Shown here: piece after piece, positions 57,307 to 64,000 of the stretch
Position numbering within the stretch: position 1 is the stretch's first letter
How the letters are laid out: every line of letters starts with the position of its first letter
DNA from: Flavobacterium collinsii
GTDB taxonomy: Bacteria > Bacteroidota > Bacteroidia > Flavobacteriales > Flavobacteriaceae
NCBI RefSeq assembly: GCF_902804485.1
Contig: NZ_CADCST010000047.1
Span: forward strand, 1 to 64,000
Reading direction: 5' to 3'
Length of the DNA stretch: 64,000 bases
Notes under the pieces: model-generated
Told to the model about the DNA's origin: nothing
Seen by the model: the letters and a program-made list of their open reading frames with translations, nothing else
The model's database searches: none
Translations under genes and position numbers: made by a program

Positions 57307-57431
57307 AACACATAGAAACATAGATTTTCAAACTCAGGAATATCATTTCATAAGTTTACAAACTATGCCGAGGAAATGTATTTCTTTTTCGAAGCCTTTT
57401 TGCCCCTACAATGTCTGTGTTTCTATGTGTT
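57307..57431. repeat. MITE-like element, second copy (inverted)
   Basis: AACACATAGAAACA (57307-57320) and TGTTTCTATGTGTT (57418-57431) are perfectly complementary. The interior GAGGAAATGTATTTCTTTTTCG is the reverse complement, with few changes, of the interior of the copy at 54275. It lies in the gap after sdhB. Confidence 0.85.
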
Positions 57432-57445
57432 ATTAAAAAATAAAA

Positions 57446-57475
57446 CCGACAAGTTTCGAAAACCTGTCGGATTTG
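57446..57475. terminator. Terminator between sdhB and the convergent dapB-like gene
   Basis: CCGACAAGTTT pairs with AAACCTGTCGG (one mismatch) around loop CGA, flanked by AAAA and ATTT. It belongs to the CCGACAGG terminator family seen at 11033, 16873 and 48928. Confidence 0.75.
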
Positions 57476-57485
57476 CTATAAAGTA

Positions 57486-58235
57486 TCATACCGCAAAATA
57501 AGGCGTTAAAATATCTTCAAAATTATACAGCCCTTTGGGTTTGTTTTCTAAATTTTCGGCAACAAAAACAACTCCGTTTCCAAACGCTTCCCTCGAAATT
57601 GATTCATGTATTAAACGAACCGTCTGAAAAGGGAATCCAAATATAACTTCATGTTTACCAACTATTCCTCCTGCCCTGACTGAATTGATATTGCTTTTAT
57701 CAATATCCAGAGCTTCTGCAATTTTTACCGCAGTTCCCGAAGTTCCTACTTTCTTTTTAAAATGTTCTTCGTTCACCTCGATATCAACCCAAGGCGCAAT
57801 CTTTTTTAAAAATTTAGCAGCAAAAAGCAGATAATTCACCCCAAGCGTAATATTTGGCGACCAGAATACCGTCGTTTTATGTGCCAGTTTCTTTAATAAT
57901 TGCAATTCCTTTTCTTTGTAATGAGAAATTGCCGAGATAATCTTGACCTTTCGCTTTGCAGCAATTTCTCCATACGTATAAATACCTTCATTGGAAGAAA
58001 AATCAATAATTACATCAACCGGATGCTTGTCCAGTAATTCTTCCATTGTCGTTTTAGAACCCGAGTAAATTAAACCCGGTTCTTTTGAAGGAATGCCAAG
58101 AAATTCTGAAACCGATCTGTGTTCTAAAACGGTACTTTGTCTTAAAACCCACTCCAGACAAAATTTATTGTTTTCCAGCAGTACAGAAGCTACCGATTTT
58201 CCTGTTTTTCCGAATCCTATTAAACCTATTTTCAT
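57486..58235 (-). CDS. dapB: Dihydrodipicolinate reductase-like protein
   Basis: The protein has 249 residues. The N-terminal Rossmann start is KIGLIGFGKTGKSVASVLLE. DVIIDFSSNEGIYTYGEIAA and WSPNITLGVNYLLFAAKFLKK follow the DapB pattern. The substrate loop KKKVGTSGTAVKIAEAL replaces the usual KxDAPSGTA, and the His/Lys region EVNEEHFKKK is present. It is probably 4-hydroxy-tetrahydrodipicolinate reductase of lysine/diaminopimelate synthesis or a close paralogue. The changed loop leaves some doubt about substrate. Confidence 0.75.
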   Translation of the reverse strand: MKIGLIGFGKTGKSVASVLLENNKFCLEWVLRQSTVLEHRSVSEFLGIPSKEPGLIYSGSKTTMEELLDKHPVDVIIDFSSNEGIYTYGEIAAKRKVKIISAISHYKEKELQLLKKLAHKTTVFWSPNITLGVNYLLFAAKFLKKIAPWVDIEVNEEHFKKKVGTSGTAVKIAEALDIDKSNINSVRAGGIVGKHEVIFGFPFQTVRLIHESISREAFGNGVVFVAENLENKPKGLYNFEDILTPYFAV

Positions 58236-58592
58236 AATTTACCTTTTTATGAGCAGATTGCCCGTTTATAAAATTGACACTTTTGAAACTTCATGCCAAA
58301 TCAAAAATTCAATTATTATCTAAGCAGATAATTATCCACTTCTAGTAAAAATAAAGATTATATGACGAGATCACTAATAACAACTTATATAACTAACAAT
58401 AAACAAACACGTTAACAGGAATACTACTGTGAAAATATTTTATAAGAAGCTGTAAAGATGTTTTTAAAACGATTGCCTGAAGAATATTACTTTAGCTGTG
58501 TTTTTAAACATAATTAGACTTTACAAAAAATAGAGAATTTGTTCTCCAAATAAAATAATAGACGATTCTTGCGCATTTTTAAATAAGATATC

Positions 58593-58613
58593 TATATTTG
58601 CAACAACGTTGCG
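58593..58613 (+). promoter_or_regulatory. Promoter with Fur-superfamily-like box, second metal operon
   Basis: TATATTTG (58593-58600) is a full -7 box, with TTG at 58569-58571 as a suitable -33 element. TGCAACA-A-CGTTGCG (58599-58613) is a 7-1-7 inverted repeat (5 of 7 arm positions) abutting the start of transcription. It aligns at 14 of 19 positions with the box at 22880. Confidence 0.6.
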
Positions 58614-58664
58614 TTAGTTTAAAAGCTAGAAAGTCCGCCAGAAACAGGACTTTCTCCATCAAGA

Positions 58665-59015
58665 ATGAAAAAGAAAATTGTGTTAATTAATCTTTTTATG
58701 TCTGTTACTGTATTGTTTGCAATGCTGTTTCAGACGCTGCATTCTTACGAACATGTTTACAAGCAGCTTACAAGCAAACATTGCGACCATACTTATATTG
58801 ACGGACAAAAGCAAATTACGCACAGCCATACTGCTGATACCAATTGCCAGATTTGTCATTTTACATTTAGTACTTTTATTCCGGAAACCTTTCAGTCTTA
58901 CTCCTTTCTTAAAGTAAGTATTGAAACTTGCTGCGCGTTCTTTTATGTAAAAACCGCTGCTGTCTTTTTCAAAGGCAGTCTTTTTGCTCTTAGGGCACCA
59001 CCTTCAATTTATTAG
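58665..59015 (+). CDS. Small exported His/CxxCH protein heading the second metal operon
   Basis: The protein has 116 residues and is a paralogue of the one at 22955. The N-terminal membrane or signal helix (LINLFMSVTVLFAMLF) is followed by HSYEHVYKQL, KHCDHTY, THSHTADTNCQICHFTFS and the conserved tail FFKGSLFALRAPP. The extra KHCDH pair strengthens the case for metal binding over a cytochrome. The variable parts are the linker lengths and the region around residue 85-100. I infer a periplasmic or membrane-anchored metal-binding factor; no known name. Confidence 0.75.
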   Translation: MKKKIVLINLFMSVTVLFAMLFQTLHSYEHVYKQLTSKHCDHTYIDGQKQITHSHTADTNCQICHFTFSTFIPETFQSYSFLKVSIETCCAFFYVKTAAVFFKGSLFALRAPPSIY

Positions 59016-59321
59016 TTTACTGCGTTTTTATCCAAAAAACTAAGAACATCACTTGCTTGTCTTTTTAAAAGTCAGGCAAAACCCATTTGTAGTTTTATCT
59101 GCTGCCTTTTTCAAAAAAAATGCTGACCAATAAAACCTGAAAGGCCATTCTCGCTTATCCAATACAACTGTTTTTTTTTTTGGGGGGTTCAATCGTTGTA
59201 AACACCATTTCCCTTACTTCCTTCATTGCAAAGATGCCTTAGCTGTAAACCAGTAGGTTGGACTTTGGCTATGATTGGCAGTAAAGACTCCTGTTAAAAA
59301 TCATCCAAATACATAATAACT
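59016..59321 (+). other. Leader/spacer in the second metal operon with T11G6 tract
   Basis: These 306 bp carry no ORF. A homopolymer run of eleven T followed by six G occupies 59171-59187. A spacer of similar character (433 bp, hairpin-rich) follows the paralogous small gene at 23303. Confidence 0.55.
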
Positions 59322-60017
59322 ATGCTTATAGCTGAAAATCTGACAAAGAAATATGGCGATCATATTGCTTTAAACAAACTGAATTTAACAATTAACGAAG
59401 GCGAAATCTTTGCCTTACTGGGACAGAACGGTGCCGGAAAAACAACCACCATCAATTTGTTTCTAGGTTTTATCGCTCCAACAGACGGAGAACTGAAAAT
59501 CAACGATATCTCGGTTATCGAAAATGCGCAGGAAACAAAAAAGTATGTCGCTTATATTCCGGAAACAGTGATGTTGTACCCAAATCTTACCGGTTTAGAA
59601 AATTTAAAGTTCTTTTCGTCTCTGGCGGGATTCAAATATTCAGAAGGAGAACTCACCTATTTCCTTTCAAAGGCAGGACTGCAACTTAAAGCACACCATC
59701 AAAACTTAGGTGGTTATTCGAAAGGAATGCGTCAAAAAGTTGGAATCGCAATCGCAATCGCCAAGAAAGCCAAGGTTCTCTTATTGGACGAACCTACCAG
59801 TGGTTTAGATCCTAAAGCTTCCAACGAGTTTTCTCAAATATTAAAAGAGCTTTCTGCAGATGGAACGGCCATACTGATGGCTACGCACGACATTTTCAGA
59901 GCCAGAGAAGTTGCCTCTCATATTGGCATTATGAGACAGGGAAATCTCGTTACCGTTATAGAAGCCGATAAAATCTCGGCAAATGAACTGGAAGATTTGT
60001 ATTTACAAACTGTATAA
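59322..60017 (+). CDS. ABC transporter ATP-binding protein
   Basis: The protein has 231 residues and a complete nucleotide-binding domain: Walker A GQNGAGKTTTI (about 34-44), Q-loop area YIPETVMLYPNLTG, signature YSKGMRQKVGIA, Walker B VLLLDEPTSGLD and H-loop MATHD. It is closest to the NosF/CcmA type that powers ABC-2 permeases. It is followed after 36 bp by a TonB receptor, then by two ABC-2 permease genes, its natural partners. Confidence 0.93.
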   Translation: MLIAENLTKKYGDHIALNKLNLTINEGEIFALLGQNGAGKTTTINLFLGFIAPTDGELKINDISVIENAQETKKYVAYIPETVMLYPNLTGLENLKFFSSLAGFKYSEGELTYFLSKAGLQLKAHHQNLGGYSKGMRQKVGIAIAIAKKAKVLLLDEPTSGLDPKASNEFSQILKELSADGTAILMATHDIFRAREVASHIGIMRQGNLVTVIEADKISANELEDLYLQTV

Positions 60018-60053
60018 AAGGAAATTACATTTTTCCAAACCCATCCAAAAAAA

Positions 60054-62339
60054 ATGAAACATTTTATTCTCTCACTGTTTTTAATAATTATTAGTCAGTT
60101 TGCACAATCGCAAACCGTTAATAAAAAAGCATCCGATACCATATCTAACAAAACAGAACGCACCGAATTGCAAACGGTCGAAATTATAGGCCGTTCGACC
60201 AAAAAATATAATAGTGATTATTCTTTTGCAGCAACAAAAACAGCCGCCCTCAACAAAGATATTCCACAATCTATAGCAACGATCACCAAAGAACTAATTG
60301 CAGATAAAGGCGCCATTTACCTGGCCGATGCTGTCAAGATGGCCAGTGGTGTTATTCCCGCAAGTTATTACAATCAGTATACGATTCGCGGAATCAGTCA
60401 AAACGAAGAAGGCCAGATCATAAACGGCATGCGAACACATCAACATTACTTCTTGCAACCTTTAACGACCAATATTGAACGAGTTGAAGTGATTAAAGGA
60501 CCTTCGAGTGCTACATTCTCTTCTGTCGATCCGGGTGGAAGCATTAATATGGTTACTAAAAAACCACTGGCTGTTGATCGAAAAGAGATAAGTCTGAGTG
60601 CAGGAAGCTTTAGCACTTTGCGCGGAACTTTAGATTTCACTGGCCCATTGAACGAATCAAAAACCCTTTTATACCGTGTAAATGGTGCCTATCAGGAAGC
60701 CAAATCGTTTCGGGATCTGGTTCGCAATAAATCGTTTTTGATTTCGCCATCCTTCAGCTACATTCCGAATGAAAAAACAGCCATCAATACCGAATTAATT
60801 TTGAGCAACATGACCGGAGTTCTGGATCGCGGACAGCCAATTTTTGGTGCCGTTGCGGGAGTTACAAGTCTAAATAAAACTCCAATTAGCTTAAATTTAG
60901 GTGCCCCAAGTGATTTCTATAAATCAAAAGAAATGATTTTGACGACCAATTTCGTTCATAAGTTCAACTCTAAAATAGGTTTTAATGCATCGTACATGAA
61001 ACAAACCTGGACAGAAGATCTTCAGGAACACAGAACTACAAATGCTTTTGCAGTCGACATGAACAATAAACCTGTCAGTAGTCTGGCCATGATGCAATTT
61101 GTACAGCGTCAGCAATATTGGGACGTTGATAACCTGAGTGCTTATTTCAACTTTGATGTAAATACAGGAAAAGTAAAACATAAATTATTGGCAGGTTACG
61201 ATTTAAACAGCTGGAACAAAACCAAAGGCGGTGGACAAAATGCTGCCAGAGGTTATTTATTGAAAGACGGAACGGTAGCCAGTTCATTTGTTGCTGCCAA
61301 TGCTGCCAATTATCAAACCATAACAGTCGATGGGGTGGTTTTACCAAAACCAAATGTAAATTATTTTAATCTGAACAATCCCAATTATACCTTAACAAGT
61401 CCTGACGATTATACACTCAATGTTCGTACTGCCTTGCCATCTGCATTAACCAGTACCAACGCAATTTATATCCAGGATCAGGTACAATGGGAAAGATTTA
61501 CCGTTTTACTGGGCTTGCGTCAAGAATGGTTTAAAGACATCACAAACTACAAATCCAACAATGAACTGACTGTTAAAAAGTCGGCTTTACTGCCGCGTAT
61601 TGGAGTGACTTATGCCGTAAACAATCAAATAAACGTTTACACAACTTATCTTGAAGGTTATCAGCCACAATCGAATACGGTATCTTTGATGCCTCAAACA
61701 GGAAGTTTACCAGCCGGAAGTTTGTTTGATCCACTGAAAAGCAACTTGAAAGAAGTTGGACTGAAAGCTACTTTTTTCAACAATTCCGTAAGTTTCAACG
61801 CCGCTCTTTATGAAATCAACCAGCGTAATATCCTAATGAATGCCAACGACCCGGCAAATCCTGATTTGCTGGTAACAAGAGGTGCTGAAAGAAGTCGTGG
61901 TTTCGAATGTGACGTAGCAGGTTTTATTACGGCCGACTGGCAAATAAACGCTTCGTACAGTTATATTGATGCCGAAATTACCAATGATCGCGATCCTTCG
62001 TTAATTGGAGCCCGAAAACAAAATACACCAAAAAACAGCGCCAATTTGTGGACACGCTACAATTTCAACTCTGATTCGGCTCTAAAAGATTTGGGTATTG
62101 GTTTCGGAATGCAATATCAAAGCAGCAAAGTGCCTTGGTTTACAAGATCTTTTACACTGCCTGACTTTACTGCTTTTGATGCAGCTTTGTACTACAAACC
62201 AAACAAAAGTAATATGCAGATCGCCCTGAATGCGGGTAATTTATTCAATAAAACGTATTGGTTGGGTGCCCAGAATTATCTAAGACTATTTCCCGGAGCA
62301 CCGCGAAATTTCACTCTTACTGTAACTTACAAATTTTAA
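60054..62339 (+). CDS. TonB-dependent siderophore-type receptor within an ABC operon
   Basis: The protein has 761 residues. The signal peptide ends near FAQSQT, with no regulatory N-domain. The plug includes NKDIPQSIATITKELIADKG, YTIRGISQNEEGQIINGMR and VEVIKGPSSATFSSVDPGGS; the barrel ends NFTLTVTYKF. The family is the siderophore receptor group. Its location between an ABC ATPase gene and its permease gene is unusual: the stop is 8 bp from the permease ATG. This implies that import through this receptor and the ABC transporter act on one substrate. Confidence 0.9.
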   Translation: MKHFILSLFLIIISQFAQSQTVNKKASDTISNKTERTELQTVEIIGRSTKKYNSDYSFAATKTAALNKDIPQSIATITKELIADKGAIYLADAVKMASGVIPASYYNQYTIRGISQNEEGQIINGMRTHQHYFLQPLTTNIERVEVIKGPSSATFSSVDPGGSINMVTKKPLAVDRKEISLSAGSFSTLRGTLDFTGPLNESKTLLYRVNGAYQEAKSFRDLVRNKSFLISPSFSYIPNEKTAINTELILSNMTGVLDRGQPIFGAVAGVTSLNKTPISLNLGAPSDFYKSKEMILTTNFVHKFNSKIGFNASYMKQTWTEDLQEHRTTNAFAVDMNNKPVSSLAMMQFVQRQQYWDVDNLSAYFNFDVNTGKVKHKLLAGYDLNSWNKTKGGGQNAARGYLLKDGTVASSFVAANAANYQTITVDGVVLPKPNVNYFNLNNPNYTLTSPDDYTLNVRTALPSALTSTNAIYIQDQVQWERFTVLLGLRQEWFKDITNYKSNNELTVKKSALLPRIGVTYAVNNQINVYTTYLEGYQPQSNTVSLMPQTGSLPAGSLFDPLKSNLKEVGLKATFFNNSVSFNAALYEINQRNILMNANDPANPDLLVTRGAERSRGFECDVAGFITADWQINASYSYIDAEITNDRDPSLIGARKQNTPKNSANLWTRYNFNSDSALKDLGIGFGMQYQSSKVPWFTRSFTLPDFTAFDAALYYKPNKSNMQIALNAGNLFNKTYWLGAQNYLRLFPGAPRNFTLTVTYKF

Positions 62340-62347
62340 ACTGTATC

Positions 62348-63796
62348 ATGTCATTACACATCGAAATTTTAATTGCCAGACATCTTAAAAATGCTGTTTT
62401 TAAAAATACGGCCGTCTATATCATCACACTCTTTATTGGTATCATACTCCTTTATGCTGCTTTTTCAGGTTGGGAAAATTACAACAACCAAAATCAGACC
62501 AGCGAAAAATACCAGCATGAATCACGCGAAGACTGGCTTAACAATCCAGATAAAAACCCGCACCGAATGGCACATTACGGAAATTTTGCCTTTCGAAAAA
62601 GTACTCCTTTGAGCGTTTTTGAATTTGGAATGGAACCCTTCTTTGGGAATGCTATATTTCTTGAAGCACACAAACAAAATAGTGCCAATTTTTCTGAAGC
62701 GGGATTCTCTAACAGTATGCTCCGTTTTGGAGAAATCAGCATTGCAATGGTTTTACAAATTTTACTGCCTTTACTGATTTTTTTCTTAGGATTTAATGCG
62801 GTCGCAGCCGAAAGAGAAAATGGGACTCTAAAACTACTTTTAAGCCAGGGAATTAGCTGGAAACAGCTCTTAACCGGAAAGATAGTAGGAATTGTAAATG
62901 TAATCCTGCTGCTTTTTGTTCCTACCATACTAGTCCTTGTACTTCTATGGTTGCTGCTTCAGGATTTTACAATTTCAACAGATGAAACCATCAAAATGCT
63001 ACTGTTTATTCTGTTTCATTTTATTTACCTGATCTTCTTTTGCGTGATTGCTGTGCTGATTTCTGCTTCAAGCAAAACCTCCAAAAAAGCCTTGATTTCC
63101 TTAATCGGAATCTGGCTGGTTCTCACCATTATTTTACCCCGAACTACTCAGGCAATCGGAGCATATCTTTACGAAGCACCCTCAAAAATACAATTCAACA
63201 GTGCTATCGAAAAAGACATCCTGAAACAAGGTGACAGTCATAATCCTAACGATTTACATTACAAGGCCATCAAAGATTCCTTGCTGAGCGTTTACAAAGT
63301 CGATTCGGTACAAAAACTGCCTTTTAATTATTCGGGGTTTATCATGACCGAAGGAGAGAAAATCAGTTCGAAGATTTACAACCAACACTTAGAAGAGCTG
63401 CTAAAAGTTTACGACCAGCAAAATAGCTTCTCCAAAGCCGTTTCATTCCTGAATCCGTACATCGCGATCCGAAACCTGTCAATGGGTCTATCCAATACCG
63501 ATTATAGTTCGTATGTCGATTTTCAGAAACAGGCGGAGCGTTATCGCTATACTATGGCACAAAAAATGAATGCTTTGCAGGTTAAATACATCAGTAATAA
63601 AAAGCCGGGACCAAACGACAAGCCTTTATCCATCAGCAAAGAACACTGGGCTGATCTGGAAGAATTTCATTATGAGCCAAAAGAAGTCCCGGCTATTTTA
63701 AAGTCCGAAATACTCTCTGTAGTTTCTATTTTTCTGTGGATTATCCTGCTTTTTGTTCTTATACGAATTGCAGCTAAAAACCTTAAAGCCCTCTAA
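62348..63796 (+). CDS. ABC-2 type permease with large extracytoplasmic loop (DUF3526-like)
   Basis: The protein has 482 residues from the ATG at 62348 (MSLHIEILIARHL); an in-frame start inside the receptor gene is rejected. There are six predicted transmembrane helices. The first helix is followed by a 120-residue external segment, then LRFGEISIAMVLQILLPLLI, FLGFNAVAAERENGTLKLLL and LLTGKIVGIVNVILLLFVPT. A second long external segment (about 300-440) precedes the last helix. It forms the membrane part of the transporter with the ATPase at 59322 and probably the next permease. Confidence 0.85.
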   Translation: MSLHIEILIARHLKNAVFKNTAVYIITLFIGIILLYAAFSGWENYNNQNQTSEKYQHESREDWLNNPDKNPHRMAHYGNFAFRKSTPLSVFEFGMEPFFGNAIFLEAHKQNSANFSEAGFSNSMLRFGEISIAMVLQILLPLLIFFLGFNAVAAERENGTLKLLLSQGISWKQLLTGKIVGIVNVILLLFVPTILVLVLLWLLLQDFTISTDETIKMLLFILFHFIYLIFFCVIAVLISASSKTSKKALISLIGIWLVLTIILPRTTQAIGAYLYEAPSKIQFNSAIEKDILKQGDSHNPNDLHYKAIKDSLLSVYKVDSVQKLPFNYSGFIMTEGEKISSKIYNQHLEELLKVYDQQNSFSKAVSFLNPYIAIRNLSMGLSNTDYSSYVDFQKQAERYRYTMAQKMNALQVKYISNKKPGPNDKPLSISKEHWADLEEFHYEPKEVPAILKSEILSVVSIFLWIILLFVLIRIAAKNLKAL

Positions 63797-63797
63797 T

Positions 63798-64000
63798 ATG
63801 CTAGCATTACTTTTTAAAAATTTCATACGCTCAAAAGGTACCAAAATTGGATTGGTTTTCCTGTTGCTCATCGGATTCATCAGTCTTTTAATTGGAAAGC
63901 AATTTCAACAAAAGCAGCAGAATAATATTGTAGAAGCTGCATTATACCAAAAAGAACATATTGCGCGAAATGCCGCTTTTCACAAAGACGAAATGGGACT
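63798..64000 (+). CDS. Second ABC-2 permease, N-terminal part only
   Basis: The start ATG at 63798 is 1 bp after the preceding stop. The visible 67 residues begin MLALLFKNFIRSKGTKIGL, with a first transmembrane helix (VFLLLIGFISLLIG) and a Gln-rich, helical external stretch. By position and N-terminus it is a second DUF3526-like permease pairing with the first. The gene continues beyond the window. Confidence 0.75.
   Translation, partial: MLALLFKNFIRSKGTKIGLVFLLLIGFISLLIGKQFQQKQQNNIVEAALYQKEHIARNAAFHKDEMG

Noticed and set aside
62258-62347. Longer start for the ABC-2 permease inside the TonB gene
   Set aside because: The extension overlaps the receptor's last 80 bases and is not membrane-like; the ATG at 62348 gives a normal N-terminus.

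Overview
The window looks like a chromosomal segment of a Flavobacterium-type member of the Bacteroidota. The evidence is low GC, promoters with TAnnTTTG-type -7 boxes, little Shine-Dalgarno signal, many TonB-dependent receptors with carboxypeptidase-like regulatory N-domains, SusD-less lipoproteins, LytS/LytTR signalling, and secreted giant adhesins ending in the gliding-motility (type B, T9SS) C-terminal domain. I see no rRNA, tRNA, CRISPR array or intact transposase. Layout: (1) 1-16.9 kb holds two paralogous giant secreted repeat proteins on the minus strand. One runs off the left edge and carries 27 near-identical 77-78-residue Ig-like units; the other has 6 units. They are separated by about eight tandem 192-bp hairpin repeats and share a conserved upstream control region. 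(2) 16.9-22.7 kb holds an A-PCP-reductase NRPS-like enzyme, ribB, two Crp/Fnr regulators and an SMR efflux protein. (3) 22.9-28.9 kb is an apparent metal-uptake operon: a small His/CxxCH protein, a His-rich lipoprotein, a TonB receptor, a second related lipoprotein and a propeller-like lipoprotein with HGDH and HH motifs. (4) 29.7-35.8 kb holds nrdBA with four DnaA-box-like 9-mers upstream, a GNAT enzyme, and a two-gene trans-3-hydroxy-L-proline to proline pathway. (5) 36.3-37.7 kb is a toxin-remnant/immunity cassette bounded by a perfect 31-bp direct repeat that overlaps the 3' end of the neighbouring TonB receptor gene. (6) 37.7-48.4 kb holds that receptor, a divergent LytS/LytTR pair, a quinone/electrophile-type redox cluster under an HxlR regulator, a TauE/SafE-DUF1634 pair and a luciferase-like monooxygenase. 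(7) 49.0-58.2 kb holds a siderophore receptor with a possible Fur box, a thiolase, a secreted HExxH protein, sdhA-sdhB without a visible membrane anchor and flanked by oppositely oriented 125-140-bp MITE-like elements, and a DapB-like protein. (8) 58.6-64.0 kb is a second metal-type operon: a paralogue of the small His/CxxCH protein, an ABC ATPase, a TonB siderophore-type receptor and two ABC-2 permeases, the last one cut by the window edge. The most suggestive system is the pair of operons at 22.9 and 58.6 kb. Both begin with the same kind of small periplasmic His/CxxCH protein. Both promoters carry a matching Fur-superfamily-style 7-1-7 box (consensus TGmAACA-A-yGTTGCr). One operon then encodes a TonB receptor with metal-binding lipoproteins. 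The other combines a TonB receptor with an export-type ABC transporter. I infer a shared, probably zinc-responsive (Zur-like) metal acquisition regulon. The other highlights are the mosaic repeat adhesin and the 31-bp-repeat-bounded immunity cassette.
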